A stretch of 64,000 nucleotides of DNA. Source: JADMJV01 sp964649085. GTDB lineage: Bacteria > Vulcanimicrobiota > Xenobia > Xenobiales > JADMJV01. Numbering within the stretch: position 1 is the stretch's first letter; each line of letters starts with the position of its first letter. The position numbers and the translations under genes were made by a program. The stretch lies in contig CAZYPN010000017.1 in NCBI GenBank assembly GCA_964649085.1, forward strand, positions 1 to 64,000, in the 5' to 3' direction. Of the stretch, positions 24,330 to 33,509 are shown in pieces. Under the pieces are notes generated by a model that was not told the DNA's origin, made no database searches, and worked only from the letters and a program-made list of their open reading frames with translations.

Positions 24330-25722
24330 CGTAACTTTCCATTTCCTGGATGCTTTCTCTCTGCACCCAAAGGTTGCCCGTAACCGTCTTGCGCAGTTGC
24401 ACCTGCACTCCCGACGAGCGCCACCCGGCCTGCAACAACCGTTCTTGCAAGACACCCGAGTAGCGACTGACGAACTCGAGAGCCGGAGCTTCTTCCACCT
24501 CGATGGTTACCTGGGCGTCGATTCCCGAGGCCTCCACGATGAAGAGCAACACTCCAAGATGCTCGGTCGTTACCGAAAACTCGGCTCGAAACTCGTCGCC
24601 GAACTCGTCGTCATCACTGCGCCTTCGGCGGTAATAGAGCCAGATTTCAGCTTCTTCTCGAGGGTCCAGTCGAATGGGCACCTGAAAATACAGACACCCC
24701 AGTTCGCCTTCCTTGAACTGGTTCAGCAATCGCTGAGCCAGCACATTGTCTTCAGCTTCTGCCAGCAGAGTTTCAAAGCGCTCACCCAGCACGCTGCCAG
24801 TCTTGCGCCGTAACTCCCGATAGGCCGCCAGCACCTCCCATTCGTCTTCACCCGACCCGGGAAATGGGCCCGGTCCGAACTCGATACCGGCCTGTTTGGC
24901 GGCGTTGAAGAACTTTTTGGGTGGAACCCTTTTCTCTCGGGTTTTCCCCAGCGTTCCGCCGCCCTGACCATCGATTGCGGACAGTACCATTTCCCGCACG
25001 CTCTCGAAGTTGCTGCTGTCGGAGCCCCGGTCGACCAGTCGCCGAAGCTCTTCGTTCATCGCCGCCATTTGTTGGCCAATCTGGGGGTTCTGAGCCAGAA
25101 AGTTTCCCAGACTGGCCACATTCTGCGGCGTCACCGGCAGTTGATTTTGCTGCAAAAACACCACCGCCGACACCCGTGTCGACATCGGAGGCGGATTCTT
25201 CATCCCCTCCGGCAACCGGGTTTGTTGCTGCATGTTTTGCAGGTTCTCTTTGCTGAGAGGCACTTTGTGCTCGACCATCGCTTTGGCCGTTTCCATCGTG
25301 CCCTCGCTTAGAGGGATTTTCATGCTGGAAAGACTGTTGGCGATATCGGCGGCACTGTGCTTTCCGGTTTGGCCGGTCAGCAGCAGCTGCAAATTGCCGC
25401 CTGTCTCGCCCTGAACCCGCATCTGGACCGATTGGCCCACCTGCAATTGGGTTCCACTCTGAGCCCGAACCAGATGCTGACCTACCTGCATCAGGTAGCC
25501 CTTGGCATCTTTTCCGGCCACTTTGGCGAAGAGTAGTCCGCCGCCGGGGGGCTGAAATCCCGGTGGCATCTTCATCGCCAGAGAGCCAGGAGGCATGGGC
25601 GCAGCTTGAGCGGCCCCGGGGGTTTGGCCCTGGGGCGCCGTTGCGCTCGTCGGCGCTGCCGGGGGGCTTGAAGCCCCCCCTGCCACCGGACGGGCTCCTG
25701 GTGCCGGACCGCCTACGTTCAT
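24316..25722 (-). CDS. FliK/YlqG-like flagellar hook-length control protein
   Basis: A 468-residue protein with a Pro/Ala/Gln-rich N-terminus. A middle part around 130-260 is helical and Gln-rich (NLQNMQQQTRLPEG, FLQQNQLPVTPQNVAS). The acidic C-terminal domain (about 330-460) has the FliK-like arrangement of strands: LGCLYFQVPIRLDPREEAEI, FSVTTEHLGVLLFIVEASG and LLQAGWRSSGVQVQL. Together with the following FlhB-domain gene it resembles the YlqG-YlqH pair. Expected role: type III export substrate and ruler or specificity switch. ATG 25722 begins the flagellar run; its promoter must lie in 25723-25900. Confidence 0.78.
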   Translation of the reverse strand: MNVGGPAPGARPVAGGASSPPAAPTSATAPQGQTPGAAQAAPMPPGSLAMKMPPGFQPPGGGLLFAKVAGKDAKGYLMQVGQHLVRAQSGTQLQVGQSVQMRVQGETGGNLQLLLTGQTGKHSAADIANSLSSMKIPLSEGTMETAKAMVEHKVPLSKENLQNMQQQTRLPEGMKNPPPMSTRVSAVVFLQQNQLPVTPQNVASLGNFLAQNPQIGQQMAAMNEELRRLVDRGSDSSNFESVREMVLSAIDGQGGGTLGKTREKRVPPKKFFNAAKQAGIEFGPGPFPGSGEDEWEVLAAYRELRRKTGSVLGERFETLLAEAEDNVLAQRLLNQFKEGELGCLYFQVPIRLDPREEAEIWLYYRRRRSDDDEFGDEFRAEFSVTTEHLGVLLFIVEASGIDAQVTIEVEEAPALEFVSRYSGVLQERLLQAGWRSSGVQVQLRKTVTGNLWVQRESIQEMESYDVQA

Positions 25723-25900
25723 TCCTTGCCTCGCTATTCGAGCCTGAGCACCGTCGCCACAAGGACTTCGGTGGCGTCAGTATAGGCTCGTTTTGTTAAC
25801 AATTTGTATACGCATCGTTACCTCGATGTTACCTGCAACGACCCCTCGCTCCCCCCGGAAGGGAAAGGAGATTACCCCCGCACATCGGGAATGGCCCGGG

Positions 25901-27217
25901 ATGAAACCGCCTACCGGCAAGTTAATGGCCACGGCCCTGCGGCGCTGTCGCGACGCTGAGGTCGCCTGGGAACAGCGCACCGAAATCGATCTGGCCGACC
26001 CTCGCAATCGTCGCGAATTTCGCGGCTGGGGTTTGCGTGTCAACTACGAGGGCCGACTGGGCTGGGCCTGGGGCGAGGTCAGCGAGCTGCCCGAAATGCT
26101 GCTCGAACGCTCGGTTCAAGATGCCCGCAATTCCCCTCTGGAAGGCATTCTGTTTGCCCACGGCCTGCCGTTCAGCGGTCAGAGCGTCACCCCCGAGCCC
26201 CTGAGCCTGGAAGGCCATCTGGATAAACTTCATCGCTACGTTTCCAAATTACAGTTCCTCCTGCCCAGCCTGCTGCCCGACCATCAGGCCCGAATCCGAG
26301 GAAGTCTGCGCTGGCAAATGCTCACCCTGGCCACCCGTGCGGGCGAGCAATCGGGGCAACGCGTGGTCTACCACGTGGGGGTCGACAGCCACAACCCCTG
26401 CCTGGTTCAGGCTCAGGTGCTGGCAGCACGCCTGCGGGCCAATCCCGCCGAGCTGCTTATGGAGCTGGTGTGGCAATCGGCCCACAGTCGCCAGGTTCAG
26501 GAGCTCAGCGCAGGCGAGACCGCAGCCGTTTTTACCCCAAGCGCCACGGCTGCCCTGGTCACCGACCTGGTCTCTCGTCACTTCGACGCACGGCGCTTTC
26601 AGGCCCACCCCGAACTGGCCGCCCCTTGGGGCGAGGCCTGGCTGTCGCCGCAGGTAACGCTGCAAGACGATGCCACTCTGCAAAGCGGCCCCGGAACGGT
26701 TCCCTTCGATGCCGAGGGACAGCCGCGGCGGCCCGTTTCGTTAGTGCAGGAGGGGGTCGTCTATCACCATCTGGCCGATCGCTATCATGCCCGGCTGTTG
26801 AACGTGGACGCACCCGGATTAGCCGTGCGCGACTGGGGCCAGCCTCCCCATCCCGGTTGGTCGAATCTGTCGCTGCTGGGAGGGCGCAGTTCGCTGGGCG
26901 AACTGGCCCGTGACGTAGGCGAGGGCATCCTGGTGGACCGCCTGGTGCCCTGTGACGCCCCCTGCGAAGGCGATGAATTTTGCCGACTGGCCGAAATCAG
27001 CTGGTTGCTGAAAGGCGGACGTCCCCACATCCGTCTGGCCCCGTTGCTGATTCGAGGGCGACTGCCCGATCTGTTGGGGCGCGAGCTGATGGGTCTTTCG
27101 GCCGAACGTTCCTGGAGCGGGCGCTGTCTGGCGCCGGGCCTGGCTATCCAACGCCTGCGAGTCGAGCCCGCGGGCAACGTGCAACCCCTGCCCGAGCCGG
27201 CAGGATCCTGGTGGTAG
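25901..27217 (+). CDS. TldE/PmbA-family protein
   Basis: About 438 residues from ATG 25901; an upstream ATG at 25826 and one at 25925 are also in frame, and the start is unsure. The fold is that of TldD/PmbA: the N-terminal alpha/beta part with a WGWGEVSELPE-like strand, then HVGVDSHNPCLVQAQVLA, a middle GETAAVFTPSATAALV, and the C-terminal WSNLSLLGGRSSLGELARDV..GILVDRL. No HExxxH is present, so it matches the non-catalytic TldE (PmbA) partner. TldD/E degrade unfolded or modified peptides. No TldD partner is visible nearby. It is followed by a cupin-like gene and a Rossmann protein. Confidence 0.78.
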   Translation: MKPPTGKLMATALRRCRDAEVAWEQRTEIDLADPRNRREFRGWGLRVNYEGRLGWAWGEVSELPEMLLERSVQDARNSPLEGILFAHGLPFSGQSVTPEPLSLEGHLDKLHRYVSKLQFLLPSLLPDHQARIRGSLRWQMLTLATRAGEQSGQRVVYHVGVDSHNPCLVQAQVLAARLRANPAELLMELVWQSAHSRQVQELSAGETAAVFTPSATAALVTDLVSRHFDARRFQAHPELAAPWGEAWLSPQVTLQDDATLQSGPGTVPFDAEGQPRRPVSLVQEGVVYHHLADRYHARLLNVDAPGLAVRDWGQPPHPGWSNLSLLGGRSSLGELARDVGEGILVDRLVPCDAPCEGDEFCRLAEISWLLKGGRPHIRLAPLLIRGRLPDLLGRELMGLSAERSWSGRCLAPGLAIQRLRVEPAGNVQPLPEPAGSWW

Positions 27218-27228
27218 AAGGAGTCGAT

Positions 27229-27537
27229 ATGGAAGTCATTTCAGAACACAACGTGGAGTGGGTCGAGCAGCCGTGGGGACGACAGTCTCAGGTGGCCCCG
27301 CAGGCCCTCTGGCAGGAGGTTCAGCCCAATCGAAACTTCGGCCCCGAGAAGCTGGCTCAGGGCCAGGAATTGATCGCCGTTACCCTGGCCGGTGGAGCCC
27401 AGGTAAGAGTGGGCGAGCGCGTACTGCGCCCCCTGGCCGGGCAGGTTCTTCGGCGTGAGGCCGGCGAAGAACTGGAAATCGTCAACGACACCCTGCAGCC
27501 CCTGCGTCTCTTGCGCTTTCAGGTCGCAGCCAGCTAG
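27229..27537 (+). CDS. Small cupin-like protein
   Basis: 102 residues from ATG 27229 (AAGGAG 5 bases upstream), starting 11 bases after the previous stop. The C-terminal 60 residues alternate short strands with Gly turns (ELIAVTLAGGAQVRVGERVL, GQVLRREAGEELEIVND) as in RmlC-like cupins. Metal ligands (HxH) are absent. It could be a sensor or a small-molecule-binding subunit of the neighbouring enzymes. It is probably co-transcribed with the Rossmann-fold gene that begins 3 bases after its stop. Confidence 0.65.
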   Translation: MEVISEHNVEWVEQPWGRQSQVAPQALWQEVQPNRNFGPEKLAQGQELIAVTLAGGAQVRVGERVLRPLAGQVLRREAGEELEIVNDTLQPLRLLRFQVAAS

Positions 27538-27539
27538 CC

Positions 27540-29324
27540 ATGGACATCCAGGGTTGCACCGTAATGGTGCTCGGCGGCGGCGGCATGGTCGGCCGGGCCG
27601 TATGCCGTGAACTGCTCAAGAACCAGCCGGCCAGAATCGTGGTCTGCTCGCTGCTCGAGGAAGAGTCGCGACAGGCCATTCACAGTCTGCAAAGTGAACT
27701 GGAGCGCGTCCACCGCCTCACCCACCAGAGCACCCCCGTGGAACTGGTGGCCGAATGGGGCAATTTGTTCGTCCGCGACAGCCTGCGCCACCAAACCGGA
27801 GCCCAGGCGATGCAAACGGCCGAGGGCCGAGCAGCCATTATCGAAGACACCCTGACGCCCATGTCGCTGGCGGTGGCTCGCCGCTTCTTCCTCTATCAAC
27901 TGGTGCTCAAGTATCGTCCCGACGTGATCATCGATGCCATGAACACCGCCACCGGCATCGCCTATTCCGATATTTTCAGCCAGGCCCGGCGGGTATGGCG
28001 CGAGTTGGAACGCAGCGACTCGGGGCCTCAGGCGGAATCGGTCGAGCGACTGTTGTGCAGCCTTTACATTCCCCAGCTCATTCGCCACGTCGATGTGCTC
28101 TATCGCGCCATGGTGGCGGTGGACACCAAAGCCTACCTGAAGCTGGGAACCTCGGGAACCGGTGGTATGGGCTGGAACATTCCCTACACCCACGGCGAGG
28201 AGCGACCGAGTTCGGTTCTGCTCAGCAAGTCTGCCGTGGCCGGAGCTCACACCCTGTTGCTCTTCCTGCTGGCGCGCACCCCCGGGATCGCCTCGCTGGA
28301 GAACGAAGAAGAAGTGGTCTCCAAGGCCCCGCCCGCCACCATGGAAATCAAGCCAACGGCGATGATCGGCTGGCGCGGCATCGGCCACGGCCCGATTTCC
28401 AAGCGGGGCAAGCCCGTAGAACTCGAGGATCTCGGCCTGGATTCGGCACGGCCCGTGGGCCCGGGCATTTCGCTCAGGCTGGAAGATCCGAACTGCAGCC
28501 AGAGCAGCGGCCGCCTGTTAGAGACGGTCTTTGTGGACACCGGCGAAAACGGGCTGTTTTCTACGGAAGAATTCGTGGCCATCACCTCGCCCGGCCAGAT
28601 GGAGTTTGTCACTCCCGAAGAAATCGCTCGCAACGTGGTGGACGAAATCCGCGGTGTGAACACGGGCAAAGACGTCATCAACGCCCTCAATGTCACCTGC
28701 ATGGGGCCCACTTATCGGGCCGGGTTCCAGCGCCAGCGGGCCATTCAGAAACTGCGCGAACTGGAACAGCAGCACGGGGTCGACTCGATCGCCTTTGAAA
28801 ACCTGGGCCCCCCTCGCCTTTCCAAGCTGCTCTACGAAGCCTACTACCTGAAGAAGCTCTTCAGCGACATGCAGCACATTCCGCAGTGTTCGGCCGAGGA
28901 CATCGTTTCGCGACTGCTTGAACTGCTGCGCCAGCAGCCCGACCTGGTGGCCACTCCGGTCTCCATCGGCATTCCTATTCTGTATCGCAGGGGCGACGAA
29001 CTGGTGCTGGTCCGAGGGCGGCACTTGAAAACGCCACCGCCGGCCGGTGAAGCCGAAGTAGTACTTGACAGTCACAACCTTGAAGAGTGGGCACGGGCCG
29101 GCTGGATCGACTTGCGCGCCGAAAACATCCGGCTGTGGCAGCAGCGCGTTCAGGAAATGATCAACGACAGTCTGTCCATTCCGGCTGACGATAGCTCCTC
29201 ACGCTATGTGCGCGACCGGGAATTTTGGAGGGGTAGCGACTCCGAAACCTGGGTCATTCAACCCGGAGAAATCGCAGCCTGGATCTTTATCAATGAAGAC
29301 AAGGGCGAGCGCGGCCGCGAATAG
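27540..29324 (+). CDS. Large Rossmann-fold (SDR-like) protein of unknown function
   Basis: 594 residues. The N-terminus VMVLGGGGMVGRAVCRELL is a glycine-rich NAD(P)-binding turn of the SDR/epimerase type. Later segments DVIIDAMNTATGIAYSD, LYRAMVAVDTKAYLKLGTSG, GMGWNIPYTHGEERPSS and LGPPRLSKLLYEAYYLKKLF are distinctive, but I recall them only from unassigned short-chain-dehydrogenase-like proteins. The length is twice that of a normal SDR, and the C-terminal 250 residues are unassigned. ATG 27540 follows the cupin gene by 3 bases. A dehydrogenase or epimerase role is inferred only from the nucleotide-binding turn. Confidence 0.65.
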   Translation: MDIQGCTVMVLGGGGMVGRAVCRELLKNQPARIVVCSLLEEESRQAIHSLQSELERVHRLTHQSTPVELVAEWGNLFVRDSLRHQTGAQAMQTAEGRAAIIEDTLTPMSLAVARRFFLYQLVLKYRPDVIIDAMNTATGIAYSDIFSQARRVWRELERSDSGPQAESVERLLCSLYIPQLIRHVDVLYRAMVAVDTKAYLKLGTSGTGGMGWNIPYTHGEERPSSVLLSKSAVAGAHTLLLFLLARTPGIASLENEEEVVSKAPPATMEIKPTAMIGWRGIGHGPISKRGKPVELEDLGLDSARPVGPGISLRLEDPNCSQSSGRLLETVFVDTGENGLFSTEEFVAITSPGQMEFVTPEEIARNVVDEIRGVNTGKDVINALNVTCMGPTYRAGFQRQRAIQKLRELEQQHGVDSIAFENLGPPRLSKLLYEAYYLKKLFSDMQHIPQCSAEDIVSRLLELLRQQPDLVATPVSIGIPILYRRGDELVLVRGRHLKTPPPAGEAEVVLDSHNLEEWARAGWIDLRAENIRLWQQRVQEMINDSLSIPADDSSSRYVRDREFWRGSDSETWVIQPGEIAAWIFINEDKGERGRE

Positions 29325-29326
29325 GC

Positions 29327-29968
29327 TCAACGCGGCTTGAGGACTCCAGAGACCTCTACTCGGCCGTGCTCCTGGATACGCCAGGGTCCATCACCCTCGC
29401 GCGAACGCAGCTTTCCTTCGTGCACCAGGGTGAACCGATCACCGACTCGAGTCACGGTGTAGATGAAAGGCACCGGTGGCTTGCCGTCGGCCGACCTGAG
29501 GTAGCCGGGTTCTAGACGACGCACATCGGTTGGGAAGACGCCATGGTCGGCGGCGTACATCTCCAAGGCCGAGGCCACACTCTGCAGATGTGTGCGAATC
29601 TCCACATCAACCCGGGCGGGCGGACCGGCAGCGCGAAAATTTCCATAGGCCAGGGCCAGCCCACCCAGACTGAGAAAACAGGCCGTTCGAATGCTGCTCA
29701 GGCGAACGACCAGAGGAATCAACACAGCCATTGCCAGCAGCGTAGCTGGAACCACGATCAGGACGGCCGGAATCAATGAGGGCGGGTGGCGAATGTCGGC
29801 GGCCTCGCCCACCAGTACACCGGCCAGAAGGAACGCCCCAATGGCCAGAAACAACCAGATCAAGTCCAGGCCGCTCCAGGCTAACCGTTTCTTGGAGGGA
29901 ACCAGGGCTAAGACGTCCTCACTTTGCATCACAAAGCAAAGATTACCGATAGCACCCCACCGAGTCAA
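29327..29968 (-). CDS. Membrane protein with pseudopilin-like C-terminal domain
   Basis: Up to 213 residues. TTG 29968 overlaps the stop of the upstream gene (TTGA); ATG 29929 is an alternative. Three hydrophobic segments occur in about residues 33-120. The C-terminal part HLQSVASALEMYAADHGVFP, with YLRSADGKPPVPFIYTVT and FTLVHEGKLRSR, looks like the globular domain of type II/IV pseudopilins (NLxxIxxALEMYxxDxGxYP). However, the usual single N-terminal pilin helix is replaced by several membrane spans. The function is unknown. It ends 3 bases from the convergent Rossmann-fold gene. Confidence 0.6.
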   Translation of the reverse strand: MTRWGAIGNLCFVMQSEDVLALVPSKKRLAWSGLDLIWLFLAIGAFLLAGVLVGEAADIRHPPSLIPAVLIVVPATLLAMAVLIPLVVRLSSIRTACFLSLGGLALAYGNFRAAGPPARVDVEIRTHLQSVASALEMYAADHGVFPTDVRRLEPGYLRSADGKPPVPFIYTVTRVGDRFTLVHEGKLRSREGDGPWRIQEHGRVEVSGVLKPR

Positions 29969-31731
29969 GGCTCAGCCGGCACCGGCGAGGGGCTCAGAGA
30001 GGAAGACGGGGTGGGCGTTGGGACCGGCGCTGCCTCGACTGCAGGCACCTGTAACGTCGTCTGTAGTCCACCTTCCCCCTGCAGTGTGACCGTGCTGGTC
30101 GGACTGCCCACGGCCCGAAAGACCTCGAAATGGGTCTGCCCATTAGAGCCCGTCAGGCTGGTGTTGGTCTGGCCGCCATCCAGCAGGCTCAGGGGCAACT
30201 GACCCACGCCGTTCCCGCTGGCGTCGACGGCCTGAACGGTAGCCAGGAACTTGCCCGGCATTCCCTGCACAGGCAATAACTGAGCCCAGAGCCGGGTAGC
30301 TGGTCCCGCCGACAGTTGCACCTCGAAGTCCTGCCGCACCCCGGCGCACTCGGCCCTCACCAGAGCATCGCCCGGGCTTTTGAGGGCCAGCGCCTGAAAG
30401 CGGGCCTGGCCGCCCTTGAGACTGACCTGAGACTGGGGTAGGCGCAAGCGCTCGGAATAGAGCCGCACCGTGGTGCCGTCCGGCACCGGGCGTCCGGCAC
30501 TGTCGCTCAGTGCCACCGTCAGCTGGAGCGTCGACCTTCCGTCGGCGCTCAACCCCTTCGACTCGCCACTCAACTGCATGCGGTAGGGCAACGCTGAAGA
30601 CTGGGTATGACGCACCAGCAGGGCGGTGGCCACGGGCTTCTCGGCCTTGGGAGCCACGGGCCCCCGTGACACCACCACGTCGCCCACGGCCATGGTAGTG
30701 CTGGCCCCGCCATCCAAATTCATCGCTTCCTGGCCGCCCCTCCTCAGCAGTTCGCCGGCCAGTTCTTCGAGGCGCATGCCTTCGCGATGGGTGTCGTGGT
30801 AGCCCGAAGCTGAAACCAACAGCACTTTACCATCCTTGAGCACGGCCACGGCCGAGCGCCCCGCCACCCGAGTAATGTCGTTGCCGTTGGGCCCCAACTC
30901 TTCCTCGTTGGTGGTCAGGGCGACTTCACCCCGCCGCAGCAGGCGAGGTCCTCCGCCCAGGGCCAGTTCCACCTGATCCCAGGTTTTGCCCGAACGCGAC
31001 GCCAGCCGGCCCTTGCGAGCCACCACCTGATCGAACTCGATGCTACGGTCCTTCATCACCCCCAGCACGGTGCGTGGGGGGCGGCGCTCGACGTGGGGAG
31101 CCAGCAGCTTGCCACCTTTGACCACTACCCCCAGGGGTCCACCCGAGTTGCTGAAGTAGCCTCCGTTGATGCCCGCCAGCGCGCCCAGTCGCTGGATCAT
31201 GGACGTGGTCTTTTCGCGGGCATCGGTGCGGTCGTTGGCCAGACCCACGTCCAGAGCCACGCCGGGCACCGAGGGGTCGACCAGCAGCTCGTTCCACAAC
31301 AAATAGCGACCCTCGCTGGCACGCTCGCGACGCAGCCAGCTGACCCCGGGGGCCAGCCGAAATCGATCCTGCCAATCATAGGCCATATCGACCGTCAAGG
31401 TGGTACCTTCCAGCTTCAGGGCGTCGGGGGGTAACCGATGGGACAATTGAACTTCACAGACGACGTGAGAGAGGTCGGGTTGACGCCAGCGCACCGAGGA
31501 AACCCCTGGCATGCGCGGGGTGCCCGGAGCCGCCCCGCGCGACTGCACTCCGGCGTACTCCACCACCAGCCGATCGGGTTGAAAGCGAAAGTAGCAGCTG
31601 GTCGGCGCCCGCCCGCCCAGTAGCTGAAGCTGGTCGCCGCGACTCTGCCAACGAGGCCACTCCAGCACGGGCGGCTCTTCGGCCAGGGCCAGAGTGGAGA
31701 GACAGAAGAGCAGGGCGGAAAACTTGCGCAT
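29965..31731 (-). CDS. Exported phosphodiester glycosidase (NAGPA domain) with Ig-like repeats
   Basis: 588 residues. A signal peptide (MRKFSALLFCLSTLALA) comes first, then an AMIN-like beta domain (about 25-120, SCYFRFQPDRLVVEYAGV). The NAGPA/DUF2233-type domain spans about 150-380, marked by GALAGINGGYFSNSGGPLGV, NDITRVAGRSAVAVLKDGK and EAMNLDGGASTTMAVG. Two Ig-like domains follow (LQLTVALSDSAGRPVPDG and FLATVQAVDASGNGVGQLP), with a Pro/Ser tail. The family removes sugar-phosphodiester groups, for example from exopolysaccharide or teichoic-type polymers. A periplasmic or surface role is likely. Confidence 0.85.
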   Translation of the reverse strand: MRKFSALLFCLSTLALAEEPPVLEWPRWQSRGDQLQLLGGRAPTSCYFRFQPDRLVVEYAGVQSRGAAPGTPRMPGVSSVRWRQPDLSHVVCEVQLSHRLPPDALKLEGTTLTVDMAYDWQDRFRLAPGVSWLRRERASEGRYLLWNELLVDPSVPGVALDVGLANDRTDAREKTTSMIQRLGALAGINGGYFSNSGGPLGVVVKGGKLLAPHVERRPPRTVLGVMKDRSIEFDQVVARKGRLASRSGKTWDQVELALGGGPRLLRRGEVALTTNEEELGPNGNDITRVAGRSAVAVLKDGKVLLVSASGYHDTHREGMRLEELAGELLRRGGQEAMNLDGGASTTMAVGDVVVSRGPVAPKAEKPVATALLVRHTQSSALPYRMQLSGESKGLSADGRSTLQLTVALSDSAGRPVPDGTTVRLYSERLRLPQSQVSLKGGQARFQALALKSPGDALVRAECAGVRQDFEVQLSAGPATRLWAQLLPVQGMPGKFLATVQAVDASGNGVGQLPLSLLDGGQTNTSLTGSNGQTHFEVFRAVGSPTSTVTLQGEGGLQTTLQVPAVEAAPVPTPTPSSSLSPSPVPAEP

Positions 31732-31740
31732 GGTTGAAAT

Positions 31741-32034
31741 TTAATCAGCCGGCGAGATCGGTCCTGCCACTCGGGGCCAACGAATTCCCATGGAGCGTTG
31801 CTGCAAGAACCCCAGGGTCGTGAGATCGGAACGCATGTACAGCCCCTGCACAGGCAAGGGTGCCGATCCAGCAGCAACCATCCGACCTGCGCCACCTCCT
31901 ACCGGTTGGTAGGGCGGCACCGCCAGCCGAATTCCTTCGGGAGGGCGACCCTCGCGACTGATCCGCAGCGCCGTCGCAAAACTCAGCGGAGGGATGCCTT
32001 GCCGACATCGACTGTCATAACTGTCCCGATCCAT
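31741..32034 (-). CDS. Small unknown protein
   Basis: 97 residues from ATG 32034, which has a perfect AGGAGG 8 bases upstream (32043-32048), so translation is credible. The sequence DRDSYDSRCRQGIPPLSF..GIRLAVPPYQPVGGGAG has no family I recognise. It is Arg/Pro/Gly-rich and has no membrane segment. It lies between a secreted glycosidase gene (9 bases downstream) and another unknown gene in the same minus-strand run. Confidence 0.6.
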   Translation of the reverse strand: MDRDSYDSRCRQGIPPLSFATALRISREGRPPEGIRLAVPPYQPVGGGAGRMVAAGSAPLPVQGLYMRSDLTTLGFLQQRSMGIRWPRVAGPISPAD

Positions 32035-32111
32035 CTTGCTTGCCTCCTGTGCGTGCTCTGATGGACCCATCTTGAGCCGTTGCACTGGGACCGGCCTTAG
32101 AGAACCCCGGG

Positions 32112-32639
32112 TTATGTTAAAAATCTACGGCAGCAGCCGCGTTGACTGGCCAGGTAGTGATTCAGTCGTTCACTTTTGGGCAGCTCTCGCATCTCGAAGA
32201 GGCTGAACTTAAGGCGAAAGCGGTCGCAGAGCATCCGGATCAGCGTATACAAACGATAACGCGCGTGCTCTGGCCCGACCACGGGCAGACCCGGGGCAAC
32301 CACCAATCGGCATCCGTGCTGTTGACACCATTCCAGCACCGGTTCCAACAAGGCCAGGTCGTCGTTGCGTCCCGGCTGAAGATACTCGAGGAATACACTC
32401 CAGGGTCGAGCTTCTGCCAATCGCGGTCGAAAGTCCAGCGGGTCCTGGCAACGTATCTCAAGACAGGCCTCGCGCGGCAGGGGCTCCAGAGGGCGCTGTT
32501 GGGGCCAGGAAACCAGGCAGCCCCGGGTCAGCGTCGGCAAAGGATCACTGAGATTCAGGGCATGAACGTCGAAGTTGCCGCAAGGGCCTTCAAGCGGGTC
32601 CCAGCAGTCGAGCCCGGGCAAGCTGGGAATCCAGTGCAA
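32112..32639 (-). CDS. Unknown protein overlapping ribF
   Basis: About 175 residues from TTG 32639, 50 bases inside the 3' end of ribF; the frame stays open further upstream, so the start is tentative. It is Cys/Trp-rich for this genome (GLDCWDPLEGPCGNF, RGCLVSWPQ, EWCQQHGCRLVV, SQRGCCRRF). The FLEYLQPGRNDDLALLEPVL..LVVAPGLPVV part suggests an alpha/beta fold. Several Cys could bind metal, but no known motif fits. It is probably expressed with ribF. Confidence 0.5.
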   Translation of the reverse strand: MHWIPSLPGLDCWDPLEGPCGNFDVHALNLSDPLPTLTRGCLVSWPQQRPLEPLPREACLEIRCQDPLDFRPRLAEARPWSVFLEYLQPGRNDDLALLEPVLEWCQQHGCRLVVAPGLPVVGPEHARYRLYTLIRMLCDRFRLKFSLFEMRELPKSERLNHYLASQRGCCRRFLT

Positions 32640-33507
32640 TCTGATGTTTGAGAGCGTCGAGCCCGGAAAACTTCTGCTCGGCACGCAGAAAGTGAGCCAG
32701 TTCAACCGTCAGAGACTCACCGTAGAGGTCGCCCTGAAAGTCAAGCAGGTGCACTTCAAGCAGAGGCACTCGGCTGTCGGTGACGGTTGGGCGGATGCCC
32801 AGGTTGGCCACCGCCGCATGACGCTCTCCGGCGCGTTTTGCCCAGCCGGCATAGACCCCGAAGGCCGGGATGATTTTTCCCGACGCCAGCGGCAAGTTGG
32901 CAGTGGGAAAGCCCAATTGGCGCCCACGCTGATCGCCACGCAGCACCCGGGCCGACACCGTGAAGGGACGCCCCAGCAGCAGTGCGGCCTCTTCCACCTG
33001 GCCCTGAGCGATGGCCTGTCGAATGCGCGTCGAGGATATCCAGTCGCCTTCGTGGAGCACCTCGGCCGGACATACCACCTCAATGCCCAGCGGTTCTGCC
33101 ATCTGCCGCAACAGCTCGACGTCGCCCTCGGCCCGATGGCCGAAGCGATAGTTGCTCCCCGACACCAATAAACCCGCTCCCAGGCGCTCCACCAGGATGT
33201 CCTGGAAGAACTCCTGAGGCGAGAGCTGAGAAAAGGGGCGGTCGAAATCGCACCATACCACCTCGGTGCCGGCGGCGGCCAGCAACTCGAAGCGCTCTTC
33301 CACCGTGGTCAGCAGTTCAGGCGTCCTCTGCGAACTGATCACGCTGGCCGGGTGGTTGCGAAAGGTGAAGGTCAGAGGCCGCAACCCCCGGCTGGTGGCC
33401 TGACCCACAATAGCCTGATGGCCACGATGAAAGCCGTCGAAGAAACCCAATGCCACCGAAGTACTGCCCGAAGGAGCCTGGAACTGCGAAAGGGGGATGA
33501 TGGACAA
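32590..33507 (-). CDS. ribF: Riboflavin kinase / FMN adenylyltransferase
   Basis: A bifunctional FMN/FAD synthase (305 residues). The N-terminal adenylyltransferase has the nucleotidyltransferase loop VALGFFDGFHRGHQAIV and SGSNYRFGHRAEGDVELLR, with the ISSTRIRQAI signature. The C-terminal riboflavin kinase has GRQLGFPTANLPLASGKIIP, FGVYAGWA and a LEVHLLDFQGDLYGESL strand. The TTG at 33507 follows the preceding gene's stop by 2 bases. It makes FMN and FAD in the cytosol. The usual truB/rbfA/rpsO context is absent here. Confidence 0.95.
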   Translation of the reverse strand: MSIIPLSQFQAPSGSTSVALGFFDGFHRGHQAIVGQATSRGLRPLTFTFRNHPASVISSQRTPELLTTVEERFELLAAAGTEVVWCDFDRPFSQLSPQEFFQDILVERLGAGLLVSGSNYRFGHRAEGDVELLRQMAEPLGIEVVCPAEVLHEGDWISSTRIRQAIAQGQVEEAALLLGRPFTVSARVLRGDQRGRQLGFPTANLPLASGKIIPAFGVYAGWAKRAGERHAAVANLGIRPTVTDSRVPLLEVHLLDFQGDLYGESLTVELAHFLRAEQKFSGLDALKHQIALDSQLARARLLGPA

Positions 33508-33509
33508 GC

